Positions 8,972 through 17,395 of a stretch of 53,207 bases of DNA are shown one piece after another. Each line of letters starts with the position of its first letter. Positions within the stretch are counted from its first letter, which is position 1. The position numbers and the translations under genes were made by a program. The notes beneath the pieces were generated by a model, which did no database searches, had not been told where the DNA came from, and was given only the letters and a program-made list of their open reading frames with translations. Source of the DNA: Bacillota bacterium (GTDB taxonomy: Bacteria; Bacillota; Sulfobacillia; JACIYH01); assembly GCA_014360055.1 (NCBI GenBank), contig JACIYH010000009.1, positions 1 to 53,207 of the forward strand, in the 5' to 3' direction.

Positions 8972-9557
8972 GCACCGGAGTGCGATGCAGGAGCCGGCAC
9001 CTGATGAGCAACTGGCACACGTCTTCCAGGGCCAGGGCGGCGTTGGCGGCCTCGCGCAGGCTACCACCGTAGGTCAGCAATCCGTGGTTCTGCAGCAGCA
9101 CCGCCGGGCTGTCGCTGAGGACCTTCTCCACGGCGGCAACCAGCTCAGGACTACCCGGCATCTGGAAGGGTACCAGGGGCGTCTCCAGGAAGCGTACCGC
9201 CTCCACCGTTATCGGCTCCACCTCCATCTCCAGCAAGCCGAACAGGGTGGCCCAGGGGGCATGGGTATGGATCACCGCTGCACACCGGGGGCGGATCTCG
9301 TAGATCTTCAGGTGCATGGGGGTCTCCACCGACGGCCTCCCCTTCGCCCCTGCGGACGGTTTCCCGTCCGGGCCCAAACGGATCATGTCTTCGGCGCACA
9401 GGCTCCCCTTGTGTAACATGCTGGGTGTGATCAGATATCCCTGCCCCTCAGGCAGCCGCACACTGAGATTGCCGCCCGTGGGTGTGATGAGGCCCGCCTC
9501 ATACAGCTCGCGTACCGTCGCCACCATCTGTTGCCGCAACTCGGCTTCCGCGGCCAC
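8922..9557 (-). CDS. Class II aldolase/adducin family protein
   Basis: This is a zinc-dependent aldolase-fold protein of about 211 residues, of the L-fuculose-phosphate aldolase/ribulose-phosphate epimerase group. It carries TPTGGNLSVRL near the N-terminus, the catalytic-type VETPMHL glutamate, the zinc ligands in VIHTHAPW, and a third histidine in LLQNHGLL. GTG 9557 is chosen because GGAGGT lies 6 bases upstream; an ATG at 9590 would overlap the preceding gene. It lies 19 bp after the EamA exporter gene and is probably co-transcribed with it. The sugar-phosphate or methylthio-sugar substrate cannot be told from sequence. Its 3' end overlaps the convergent racemase gene by 50 bp. Confidence 0.85.
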   Translation of the reverse strand: MAAEAELRQQMVATVRELYEAGLITPTGGNLSVRLPEGQGYLITPSMLHKGSLCAEDMIRLGPDGKPSAGAKGRPSVETPMHLKIYEIRPRCAAVIHTHAPWATLFGLLEMEVEPITVEAVRFLETPLVPFQMPGSPELVAAVEKVLSDSPAVLLQNHGLLTYGGSLREAANAALALEDVCQLLIRCRLLHRTPVLIPEQAASLLRKFLLG

Positions 9558-9576
9558 GACAGCACCTCCATCCGCG

Positions 9577-10506
9577 CTACAGGCCGACAAGGATCACGCC
9601 GCCGCACATCAAGCCCACTGCGAGCACCGCCCCGGGCGATAGGTGTTCACGCCCACCGAAGAGCAGGTAGCTGAGAAGCATGGTGAAAACGGGTTCCAGG
9701 CTCGAGGCGGCGTGGGTAACGGCAGAAGCAGTGACCTGTAGGGACAGGAACACGAGAAGCTGCGCCAGGCTGCTCGCCGCACCCGCGCACAGGAAGTACT
9801 TCATCCTGCGGGGAGAAGTGCGAAGCAGGGCGCGGATCTCCCCGCGCGAGATCGAAAAGGGGAGCCATCCCAAACACGCGCTGGCTGCACCTATGGCACT
9901 GCCCACCGCGGGGTTCGTCCAGCCCTGCAGACCCGCCTTCCTCAGCAACACGCCCGTCGCAAACGCCAGACCGCTTGCGATGCCGAGGAAGAGGCCGACG
10001 CGAGGTGCCCCTCCCTCCGTACCTATGTGGAAGCGCCCGCCCCCGCCACCTGCCGAAACGAGAGCCCCCGAACGCTCCGAAGCCACCTGCTCCCGCCCCA
10101 ACAGTACCATGCCCGCCAGGGTGAGGAGCACCCCTCCCACAGTCAGGGCGGGGAGAAGCTCTCCGAGGAACAGGGCGCCTCCCAACAGCGTGTATATGGG
10201 AGACGCGTTCTTCCATGCGCTCGCCCTCGACGGCCCGATCCTGAAGATGCTCTCGAAGTACAGGGTCCGACCCAGCAGGGTGGTAGAAAAACCAGCCAGC
10301 ACAAAGAACAACACGGCAACCCGGTTCCGGAGCGGTGCACCGGCACCGGGTAGCGGAAGCTGGGTGAAGGCAGCGGTGGCGGCAACATTGATAAGCAGCG
10401 TAAGAAGGAAACCCGCCCCCGCATCCATCTCATCCCGACCGCGCCGCACGAAAAGGTTATAGGCACCCCAGCACAGGGAGGCCAGCACAGCAAAAGCAAC
10501 ACCCAT
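9577..10506 (-). CDS. EamA/DMT-family membrane transporter
   Basis: This is a drug/metabolite-type transporter of about 309 residues with ten predicted membrane helices in two EamA repeats. The first begins at VAFAVLASLCWGAYNLFVRR, and the second ends with LEPVFTMLLSYLLFGGREHL. ATG 10506 has a G-rich ribosome binding site (GGGGG). A Gly/Arg-rich cytoplasmic loop (about residues 150-175) joins the repeats. Members export amino acids, metabolites or sugars. The neighbouring aldolase does not reveal the substrate. Confidence 0.85.
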   Translation of the reverse strand: MGVAFAVLASLCWGAYNLFVRRGRDEMDAGAGFLLTLLINVAATAAFTQLPLPGAGAPLRNRVAVLFFVLAGFSTTLLGRTLYFESIFRIGPSRASAWKNASPIYTLLGGALFLGELLPALTVGGVLLTLAGMVLLGREQVASERSGALVSAGGGGGRFHIGTEGGAPRVGLFLGIASGLAFATGVLLRKAGLQGWTNPAVGSAIGAASACLGWLPFSISRGEIRALLRTSPRRMKYFLCAGAASSLAQLLVFLSLQVTASAVTHAASSLEPVFTMLLSYLLFGGREHLSPGAVLAVGLMCGGVILVGL

Positions 10507-10761
10507 CGAAAACCCCCGCACACGCAGCCACCTGGCGAGAATCAACCCTCGTGGGGCAGGACGCTCCCACCGGACGCAGGGCACCGTCTCAGCCGCACGG
10601 CGCGCCACTCCACCGTCACACCCGCACGGCGAGCCCCTCCACCTTTGTACGCTCTCGTGTATTCGCGCTATGCAAGCACGATCCCTTTGGGAACGTTGTC
10701 GCACCGCGCTGACGCATAGCCCCAAGCAGCTACTGAACGGGGCGGATCACGATGCCGACAC

Positions 10762-11161
10762 CTATTTCCCTAGGAGCGGCACTGACATCCCCGGCGGAAC
10801 GCAGCGGATTCCTTCCAGCGAGCCACCGGGCAGCTCAGGCCCCAGCTTCAACCCACTGAGTGGCACCACGGGAAGAAGGAGACGCGAGGAATGGGCACGG
10901 TCGTGGTAAACGGTGTTCACCGAAGGCGTCCGCCGGGGCACATGCACGTAGGTGCTGTCCACAAGCGGAGGGGCGTGGATCTTGACCACCAGGCGGTGCC
11001 CTTCGCGGAGGAGAGCATGTGGTAGAGGGGCCGGTGCCCACGGGGGACCGGGCAAAATCCCCGCCCTTGGCCTTCACCACCGCATCCGGTACGATGGAGG
11101 CCACCGGGTGCGTGAAGTGATAGAGGATGGGGGCGAAGGGGTCCTTCGTGGTGACCGTCAC
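10762..11161 (-). pseudogene. C-terminal remnant of a CocE/NonD (X-Pro dipeptidyl-peptidase-like) hydrolase
   Basis: Two minus-strand frames together give the end of a CocE/S15-type hydrolase. The first (11161 to about 11030) reads KDPFAPILYHFTHPVASIVP then AVVKAKGGDFARSP. The second (about 11030 to 10762) reads LLREGHRLVVKIHAPP, NTVYHDRAHSSRLLLPVVPL and GLKLGPELPG. The C-terminal jelly-roll of this family typically has a TVYHD..HPSRLLLPV motif. The N-terminal catalytic alpha/beta-hydrolase domain is absent and one frameshift separates the pieces, so the gene is dead. A degenerate 33-bp tandem repeat separates it from the M24 peptidase. Confidence 0.6.
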
Positions 11162-11189
11162 CGTATAGTCGTCATCCCGGCCCGACGGA

Positions 11190-11289
11190 GGCCGGACGCA
11201 TGCCCGCCCTTCGCGCCCTGGGGGGCCTGTCGCATGACCCGCTTCGCGCCTCCGGGGGCCGGACGCATGGCCCGGTTTGCGCCTTTGGG
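11190..11289. repeat. Degenerate tandem repeat, 33-34 bp unit, three copies
   Basis: Three imperfect copies share a CGCATG-CCCG-TTCGCGCC core, with GCATG at 11198, 11232 and 11265 (spacing 34 and 33). The block lies between the stop of the M24 peptidase gene and the CocE-like remnant. It resembles in size and composition the other GC-rich tandem repeats in this window. Confidence 0.7.
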
Positions 11290-11305
11290 AACCCCGGGTG
11301 CCATC

Positions 11306-12352
11306 TCACAGCACCATCAGTTCCTTGGGATAGGAGTGCAGGACCTCGCGGCCGTCGGGCGTAATGGCCACGGTGTCCTCGATGCGGACGCCGCCGAAGC
11401 CGGGGATGTACACGCCCGGCTCCACCGTGATCACCATGCCCGCCAGCAGGGGCCGCTCCACCCCCGGAGCCACCAGGGGCGGGCCACCCACCCCGTGCCC
11501 CACCGGGTGGATGAAGAACGGGCCGTATCCCGCCTCCTCCAGCACCGCCCGGGCCGCCCGGTCTACTTCCGCACAGGAGACGCCCGGACGACAGACCTTC
11601 AGGGCCGCCTCCTGCGCTCTGCGCACGCTTTCGTAGATCCTCTCCACCTCCGAGGAGCAGGGGCCGAAGACGACGGTCCGGGTGGCATCGGAGGGGTAGC
11701 GGGCCCACGTCGGACCCATGTCGATCGTGAGCAACTCGCCCGCGCCGGCCTCGCGGGCGGAGGGGCGCCCGTGCGGGAAAGCACTGCGGGGACCCGAGAC
11801 CACTTTGCTGGGGAACCAGAAACCGTCCGCCCCCCGGCACCGGGCCGCGAATTCCAGCCGCGCTGCCATCTCGTTCTCGCTCATGCCCGGCCGCAACTGG
11901 GGCACGACTTCCTCCATCATGCCGTCGAAAACCCGGCAGGCTTTCCGGATGAGTTCCAGCTCCCAGGCCTCTTTGACGGCTCGCATCTCGCCCACAAGGT
12001 CGGCACCGGGGACAAGATTCACTCTCTCAGGAAGGCGCGCGCGCAGGGACTCCAGGCGTTGCACGCTGAGGGAGGGCGGCTCGAAGGCCACCGCCCCCAG
12101 GCCGGCCATGGCATCCGCAACCATGCGCTCCATTTCCTTACCCTCCGCGACCCTCACCTCGCAGGCGTGGGTACCGGCCCGGGCCTCCTCGTACTCGGTG
12201 GGCCGGACCACCAACACGGCCCTGTCCCCGCGCACCAGCAGGTAGTCGTGCTGGCCCCACGTGAAGCCGGTGAGATACCACACGTGATCGGGATGGGTGA
12301 CCAGCATGGCGTCGAGCCCCTGTTCCTCCAGGAGGGCACGCAGGCGCTCCAT
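11306..12352 (-). CDS. M24-family Xaa-Pro peptidase (PepQ-like)
   Basis: This intact metallopeptidase has about 348 residues. The N-terminal creatinase-like domain (RLRALLEEQGLDAMLVTHPD, then VWYLTGF) precedes the pita-bread catalytic domain. All five metal ligands are visible: LLTIDMGPT, SDATRTV, HPVGHGVGG, TVEPGVYIPG and VRIEDTVAI. Such enzymes cleave the bond before proline in dipeptides or short peptides. The start is uncertain: ATG 12352 follows GAAGGAAGG closely, and GTG 12382 is an in-frame alternative. Decayed genes lie on both sides (an M42 peptidase upstream, a CocE-like hydrolase downstream), suggesting it is the survivor of a peptide-hydrolysis cluster. Confidence 0.88.
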   Translation of the reverse strand: MERLRALLEEQGLDAMLVTHPDHVWYLTGFTWGQHDYLLVRGDRAVLVVRPTEYEEARAGTHACEVRVAEGKEMERMVADAMAGLGAVAFEPPSLSVQRLESLRARLPERVNLVPGADLVGEMRAVKEAWELELIRKACRVFDGMMEEVVPQLRPGMSENEMAARLEFAARCRGADGFWFPSKVVSGPRSAFPHGRPSAREAGAGELLTIDMGPTWARYPSDATRTVVFGPCSSEVERIYESVRRAQEAALKVCRPGVSCAEVDRAARAVLEEAGYGPFFIHPVGHGVGGPPLVAPGVERPLLAGMVITVEPGVYIPGFGGVRIEDTVAITPDGREVLHSYPKELMVL

Positions 12353-12461
12353 CCTTCCTTCAAAGGCCGCCTCCCCCTGCACCAGAATGTCCGCCCCCTG
12401 CTGAAGGACACCTTCCCCGCGTGGCTGATGCGATACTCGCTCGGCCAATACCACTGACCCC

Positions 12462-13113
12462 CTACTCCGGCAGCATCCGTTGCCACGAGGCCGCGTCCAG
12501 GTCCTCGAGTACCGCCACGACCAGGGCAGCCACAGCTTCCACATCCCTCATATCGACCACCTCGTCACGCCCGGCGGGGCCAGGAAGCCACCCAATGCCC
12601 CGGGGATGTTGTCCATGAGCTTGACTGCCGCGCCACCGCCGAGGGTCACCTCGTACTCCAGACCCTTGGGGGTATCCCCGGCGGGGGTGACATCCACCAC
12701 CACGGCGAAATCCGGCTGCCAGCCCTGGGCCGCCACCCGGGCACCCCTCACACCCACTTCCTCCTGGGCGGTGAAAGCAGCGCATATCTCGTGCGCCAGC
12801 CCCTCCCGGGACGCCAGCCGGCGCAGGCACTCGACGACGATCGCGCAGCCCACTCGGTCATCCAGGGCCTTGGCCACCAACTGATGGTCCCGGCGGACAA
12901 GGATGGAGCAGAACGAGGCCGTTTCCCCGATGGATATGCGAGCAAGGGCCTCCTCCCTGGTCGCGGCGCCCTACAGGCCAGCAGGTTGCCCAGCGGGTCG
13001 CTGAAGACGCGATCCACCAGGCCCTCCAGGTGGCGCCGCAGCGCCATGCGCACCTGCCCTTCCTGCCCCGATACCCCCGTGAGTTCAGTCAGTTCCCCGA
13101 TCAGTTCCAGCAA
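12462..13113 (-). pseudogene. M42-family aminopeptidase, decayed by deletions and frameshifts
   Basis: Pieces of one M42 (FrvX/glutamyl aminopeptidase) gene appear in order but in different frames. The N-terminus reads LIGELTELTGVSGQEGQVR, then SDPLGNLLACR. The metal-site block reads LVAKALDDRVGC, followed by FTAQEEVGVRGARVAA and VDVTPAGDTPKG. A C-terminal piece reads VVDMRDVEAVAALVVAVLED. About 110 residues are missing between the first two pieces, including the first metal-ligand histidine and most of the dimerisation domain. A further segment is lost before the C-terminal piece. The deletions show real decay rather than a sequencing error. Confidence 0.8.
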
Positions 13114-13222
13114 ATTACCTTACCCCCTGCTACCTCCCTCTGCTACGTCAAAGGCCCCAGGCAGATGCTTCTGTCTATTCGCCGCATGCAACCGAAATCC
13201 TTGTGGCCTGCGCTGCCATCTA

Positions 13223-13447
13223 CTGGCCCCTTTTCTTCGTAAAACATGCACCGCCTTCCGGCGGTGCATGGTGGACAGGCGTGCGGGTCCTGAAGGCATC
13301 TCCGTAGGTGCTGGCGGGACGCCGACTTCGCGTCTCCGTAAGGCGGAGGTTGCGTCGCAGCCGGCGGTCCGGGATCAGTGATCCCCGGGTTCGCCGGAGG
13401 GACAGGCCACGCTCACCAGTTCGCAAACCGGGTCCTAACCCGAGCAC
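13223..13447 (-). pseudogene. Possible 3' end of an IS605-type tnpB gene
   Basis: The minus frame just upstream of 13447 reads CAHAKNVLGLGPGL and continues RTGERGLS into a basic tail ending FTKKRG. This resembles the end of the TnpB RuvC/zinc-finger region (DINAAKNVL...) and its variable tail. Only the last 75 or so codons exist, after an in-frame stop, and a perfect hairpin lies beneath the end (13245-13270), as found at the right end of IS200/IS605 elements. No transposase or TnpB body remains. This is a pattern-level call that needs a profile search. Confidence 0.35.
13245..13270 (-). terminator. Perfect 11-bp hairpin followed by TTTT on the minus strand
   Basis: CATGCACCGCC (13245-13255) and GGCGGTGCATG (13260-13270) form a perfect stem with a TTCC loop. 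On the minus strand it is followed by TTTT. It could be an intrinsic terminator or the subterminal hairpin of an IS605-type right end, next to the possible tnpB remnant. Confidence 0.5.
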
Positions 13448-13869
13448 GTTCTTGGCGTGGGCACATCATCAGAGCTGCCCTCTCCTGGGCAAATCGCCCG
13501 ACAACCAACCTGGTCTCAACTCCACCCATGACGATAGCGTGGGCCCCCCTCCTATGCCAAGATTGGACTTGAACCTGATTTGATGCTGGGCGGTAGAGAG
13601 GTTGAGGTGATGCGATGAGGCGGAAGGGCGAGAAGGAAGGGCAATCGAAGACCACTACCTGAACTACCACCCGGGCATCCCGAGTTTCCCTGGGGAGGCT
13701 CAGGCCCCCCTGGTGGAGCAATCACCAAAGAAAGACCAGCCCCCCAGGGAACAGCCTTAGGCCAACCACCGATAGGGTGACGTGCCCCGCAAGGGAGCAC
13801 CGCAGCTTTAGGAGGCAGTCGGAGGCCGGCGCAGCTACCTGGTGCCTGGGGACGAAGGAGGGAACCGGA
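13448..13869 (+). other. Non-coding left flank of the IS110 element; candidate bridge-RNA region
   Basis: No gene is visible in these 420 bases. The last 300 bases directly precede the IS110-family transposase and are rich in possible stems, for example GGGGAGGCTCAGGCCCCCC near 13690-13712. In characterised IS110 elements the non-coding end encodes a structured bridge RNA with target- and donor-binding loops. The position here fits, but I cannot fold it or assign loops. The region before about 13560 is flanking DNA with no recognised content. Confidence 0.4.
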
Positions 13870-15160
13870 TTGCTGTACGTAGGCATCGACTGGGCGGAAA
13901 AGGCTCACCGCGTCTGCATCAGGGACGACGAGAGAATCCACGCCGAAATCGAGGTCCCCAACTCCGCCGTAGGCGCCGCGGACTTGCTCGCGAAGATCGC
14001 CGCCATCGAACCGGACAAGCGAAACGTCCTCTTTGCCATCGAAGCCAACCACGGCCCCTTCATCGACGCCATCCTGGACGCTGGCTACACCATCTACCCC
14101 CTGAACCCCAAGGCCGTAGAACGCTACCGCGACAGGTTCCGCCTGGCCCGCGCCAAAACCGACTGGATCGACGCCCGCGTCCTCGCCGACATCCTCCGCA
14201 CCGACCGCCAGGCCCACCAGCCCCTCAAGCCCGACAGCGAGGAAACAACCATGCTCCGCCTGCTCACCCGCGACTGCGCCGAGCTTGAGAAGACCCAGAC
14301 CATGCTCAGGAACCAGCTCCGCTCCGCCCTGCTCTGCTACTTCCCCTTGGCCACCGAACTGTTCTCCGACCTGGCCAGCCCCACGGCCCTGGCATTCCTC
14401 AAGGCCTACCCCACCCACCAGGAGGCCCGCAGAGCCACGCCAGAGGCCCTGGAAGCCCTCCTCCGCGCCCAGCGGTACCCGAGGGCTGCAAAGAAGGCAA
14501 GGGAACTCTACCAGGCCCTGCAACAGGCTCCGTTCGCCGTGCGGCCCGCCATGTCTGCCGCCAAGCAAATGCTGGTCGCCACCCTGGTGGCCCAGCTGGA
14601 GGTGCTCAACGCCCAGATCTCCAGCTACAGGAAGGAGATCGACGCCCTGATGCAAGAGCATCCTGACAGCGCGATCTTCACCAGCCTCCCCGGGGCTGGT
14701 ACGCGCCTCGCTGCCAGGATGCTCGGGGAGCTGGGCGACGACCGGAACCGCTACCCGGGCGTCCGCGTCGCCCAAGCCCGCGCCGGAACGGCGCCCGTCA
14801 CACGCCAGTCCGGCAAATCCCGGGTGGTAGTGTTCCGCAGGGCCTGCGTAAAACCCTTCCGCGAAACCATGCAGCTCTTCGCCTTCTGCAGCACCAGGTG
14901 GTGCTCCTGGGCCAGGGACTACTACCTCCAAAAGCGGGCGGCGGGCAAGAAGCATAGCGAAGCCATCAGAGCCCTCGCCAACGTCTGGCTCAAGATAATC
15001 TTCGCCATGTGGAAGAACCGTACGCCCTACGACGAGGCCCGCCTCATGGCTGCCAGACTGACCGCTGCCCAACACCGCACCCCCGCTCAGCAAGTTGCTT
15101 AACACCGCCTACCCGCCCCACTTGACATAGGGTGTCTTTCCCAACAGGATTCCCACGCTA
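13556..15160 (+). mobile_element. IS110-family insertion element (boundaries approximate)
   Basis: The element is defined by an intact DEDD transposase (13870-15102) with about 300 bases of non-coding DNA upstream and a short downstream flank containing TTGACATAGGGTGTC (15122-15136). IS110 elements lack obvious terminal inverted repeats, so neither end can be fixed by inspection. It separates the decaying peptidase cluster from the sigma-54 operon. Confidence 0.6.
13870..15102 (+). CDS. IS110-family transposase (DEDD recombinase)
   Basis: This protein of about 410 residues starts at TTG 13870 behind GGAGGG. The N-terminal RuvC-like DEDD domain shows VGIDWAEKAH (first Asp), LFAIEANHGPF (Glu) and AKTDWIDARVLAD (Asp pair), with a coiled central region. 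The C-terminal transposase_20 domain shows SLPGAGTRLAARMLGELGDD and the AGTAPVTRQSGKS block that holds the catalytic serine region. Length and all motifs look complete, so it is probably active. Such enzymes act with a bridge RNA from the element's non-coding end to recombine donor and target DNA. A long antisense frame over the same DNA is a shadow. Confidence 0.92.
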   Translation: MLYVGIDWAEKAHRVCIRDDERIHAEIEVPNSAVGAADLLAKIAAIEPDKRNVLFAIEANHGPFIDAILDAGYTIYPLNPKAVERYRDRFRLARAKTDWIDARVLADILRTDRQAHQPLKPDSEETTMLRLLTRDCAELEKTQTMLRNQLRSALLCYFPLATELFSDLASPTALAFLKAYPTHQEARRATPEALEALLRAQRYPRAAKKARELYQALQQAPFAVRPAMSAAKQMLVATLVAQLEVLNAQISSYRKEIDALMQEHPDSAIFTSLPGAGTRLAARMLGELGDDRNRYPGVRVAQARAGTAPVTRQSGKSRVVVFRRACVKPFRETMQLFAFCSTRWCSWARDYYLQKRAAGKKHSEAIRALANVWLKIIFAMWKNRTPYDEARLMAARLTAAQHRTPAQQVA

Positions 15161-15282
15161 TCCTCTCAGATCCCGTTGGTTCTCTCAGGTTCCCCTACGC
15201 GACTCCTGACCCCGGGGCCGTAAGTACCTAGGCTCGGGTGAAGATTGAGGTCGCGCGCTCGGTGTCGCGCCGGACCAGCAAC

Positions 15283-16563
15283 TCAGGGACGCAGATCCTC
15301 CCCGCGACCAACGGTTAACAGCCAGTAGACGAGGAATGCCACCGCCATGCCCTGCAGAGCAGGGATACCACCCTTGACCAGCCAGCTGAACGCGGTACCC
15401 GCCAACCAACTCACCACCCCAGGCCAGTGCACGGGCACCAGCGACCGCTTGCCCCTGCGCGCGTAGTACTCCGCCAGGAGCACACCGCCTACCGGAGGTA
15501 CGGCTATGCCCACCACTTTGAGCTGAGCGTTGAACGCAGCCGTAATGCCGCTCTGAATCATGAGGACACCGATCGTGAAGGCGATGATGGAAGCGAGCGT
15601 CACCCACCCGGCCCGGCCCACCTTCTGCCGGCCGGTGAGCGACTTCTCAATGTTGGTGAACCCCAGGGAGAACGACCAGAGCAGGTTGTCCCCTGACGTC
15701 CACATGAGCCCCCAGTAGAGAAGGAAGGCGGGGATCACCAGACCCACCTTGGTGAGCAGGATCACCAGGTCCCCGGTGCCCGTCCCCACGGCCAGGATGA
15801 GGGCGATCGCTTCCAAGCCAGCGGTACCCACACCCCAGGACAAGACGGTGGCGATGCCTACGTCCTTTAGACTCCGGGCATAGCGACCGGTGTCTGCACA
15901 CAGGGTGGTGTAGGTGGCCCAGACGCTGAACACGGCGGAAATGCCCGCGGCCAGGGACATGGACCCTTTGGGCTGGAACTGCCACAGGTGAGCAAAGGAT
16001 CCGATCTGACCCCGCATGACGTACATGCCCCAAAGAGCCACGAAGACGATCACGGGGAGCATGACCTCGGTGAGGTGGGCGAGACCCCTGAAGCCCATGA
16101 TCGCCGACGACCACAGCATGAGCATAAAGGCAAGGCCCGCAATCACAGCGGGCACGCCGGGCCAGAGGGTGTGGACCAGGTTGCCGAAGAGGGACATGTA
16201 GACTCCCACGAACCCCAGCAGCACAATCACCGTTACCCCTGTGCTGAGAGCCTGTCCTTTCTCACCGAAGGCCAACTTGGATACCATAGCGGTGGACAGC
16301 CCGTGCCTCCTGCCGATCTCCGAGGTCAGGATCGCGTAGCCGGCCAGCAGGAGGTTGGCGATGATGATGGCCGCCAGCCCTTCGCCGAAGGTCAGGCCCT
16401 TGGCGAGCAGCGGGCCCACCAGCCAGGCCGTCACACTGAGGGCACACCCCATATAAACCATGGTGAGCTCGAAGAGGCCTTTGCGCCTCTCGAGCGGCAC
16501 GGGGGTTACGGCGAAGTCGTCGATGAACTCCTTCAGTCCCCTGGAAACTGGCTTCTCGTTCAA
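15283..16563 (-). CDS. NCS1-family nucleobase/hydantoin/allantoin permease (CodB-like)
   Basis: This integral membrane transporter has 426 residues and about twelve helices. The N-terminus carries DFAVTPVPLERRKG, typical of cytosine-permease-type NCS1 proteins, and later segments include SSAIMGFRGLAHL and ADTGRYARS. TTG 16563 lies 7 bases after GGAGGT, and 3 bp after the creatininase-family gene, so the genes are tightly coupled. NCS1 carriers import cytosine, uracil, allantoin, hydantoins and similar cyclic amides with H+ or Na+. The operon partner (a cyclic-amide hydrolase family) suggests a cyclic N-compound, but the substrate is unknown. Confidence 0.85.
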   Translation of the reverse strand: MNEKPVSRGLKEFIDDFAVTPVPLERRKGLFELTMVYMGCALSVTAWLVGPLLAKGLTFGEGLAAIIIANLLLAGYAILTSEIGRRHGLSTAMVSKLAFGEKGQALSTGVTVIVLLGFVGVYMSLFGNLVHTLWPGVPAVIAGLAFMLMLWSSAIMGFRGLAHLTEVMLPVIVFVALWGMYVMRGQIGSFAHLWQFQPKGSMSLAAGISAVFSVWATYTTLCADTGRYARSLKDVGIATVLSWGVGTAGLEAIALILAVGTGTGDLVILLTKVGLVIPAFLLYWGLMWTSGDNLLWSFSLGFTNIEKSLTGRQKVGRAGWVTLASIIAFTIGVLMIQSGITAAFNAQLKVVGIAVPPVGGVLLAEYYARRGKRSLVPVHWPGVVSWLAGTAFSWLVKGGIPALQGMAVAFLVYWLLTVGRGEDLRP

Positions 16564-16566
16564 CCC

Positions 16567-17391
16567 TCACACCTCCGTTCGTTTGCCTGCCGAACCGACC
16601 GGCCCACCGTAAGTGCGTATCCAGGAGATAAACTCCACCAGGCGATCCACCATGTAGTCGTGGTATGCCTTTCCCTTCTCGGGAGAAGCCTTGCTCGCGT
16701 CGGAAAACGCACCGGTGGGAGCAAAGGCCTTCTGCTCGCGGCTGTTCCAGACCACCTCGATGGTGTCCCCGTTGGGGCCCAGGAGGTCGCGGGTGCAGAA
16801 CCCCGAGAGCACCTGCTCAAGGGGAACGCTGGCTGCGGGAATGCGCTCCGGGTGTATCAGGTGGGGAAACCGGTACCACACGTGCGAGATTTCCAGTTCG
16901 CCCGCATGGTGCTCGAAAGTTTCCTTCACCCGGGCCGCTATGCCCCGGGCCAGGTACATGGGATCGATGACGGCAAAGAGCACGTGGGGCAGTTCATGCT
17001 CGTGCAGGTACCTGGTTGCGGAGAGCAGGGCGGGAAGGTTAGAACTCTTGTGGCCGTTGATGATGAGGATGCGCCGAAACCCATGGCGGGCCAAGCTGCG
17101 GCAGATGTCCTTCACCACCGCGGCCAGGGTCTCCGTAGAAAGCGATATGGTGCCGGCGAAGCCCAGGTGATGGGCGGAATCACCGAACCACAGGGGAGGG
17201 GTGCTGAGCACACCCGCCTTCTGGGCTACATCCTCGGCCAGGGCAATGGCAGCATAGGTGTCCAGGCCCAGAGGCCCCGCGGGACCGTGCTGTTCCGTAC
17301 TGCCTACAGGTACCAACACGATGTCGTCTTTCTCGAGGTACTCGGCCACCTCTTCCCAGGTGAGGTCGTTCATCCACACAGACTTGCTCAC
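16567..17391 (-). CDS. Creatininase-family amidohydrolase
   Basis: This 274-residue protein starts at GTG 17391, with GGAGGT six bases upstream. It has the metal-site motifs of the creatininase/creatinine amidohydrolase family: VPVGSTEQHGPAGPLGLDTY (Glu, His, Asp ligands, residues 28-47), LIINGHKSSN (His) and HHAGELEISHVW (Glu). The family includes creatininase, FAPy deformylase and MftE, so the name does not fix the substrate. It generally opens cyclic or N-formyl amides. It lies 4 bp after the fumarate-reductase-like iron-sulfur gene and directly precedes the NCS1 permease, so import, ring opening and reduction steps may belong together. Confidence 0.85.
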   Translation of the reverse strand: MSKSVWMNDLTWEEVAEYLEKDDIVLVPVGSTEQHGPAGPLGLDTYAAIALAEDVAQKAGVLSTPPLWFGDSAHHLGFAGTISLSTETLAAVVKDICRSLARHGFRRILIINGHKSSNLPALLSATRYLHEHELPHVLFAVIDPMYLARGIAARVKETFEHHAGELEISHVWYRFPHLIHPERIPAASVPLEQVLSGFCTRDLLGPNGDTIEVVWNSREQKAFAPTGAFSDASKASPEKGKAYHDYMVDRLVEFISWIRTYGGPVGSAGKRTEV

Positions 17392-17395
17392 GATT

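Noticed and set aside
10670-10909. 79-codon plus frame between the EamA gene and the CocE-like remnant
   Set aside because: No motif or ribosome binding site, and most of it is antisense to the CocE-like C-terminal remnant.
13556-13580. tRNA-like GGTTCAAGTCC on the minus strand
   Set aside because: The flanking bases do not form a T-stem, and no anticodon or acceptor stem is present.
13552-15105. Long antisense open frame (517 codons) opposite the IS110 transposase
   Set aside because: It mirrors the real gene's codon pattern in GC-rich DNA, has no recognisable motif and no ribosome binding site.
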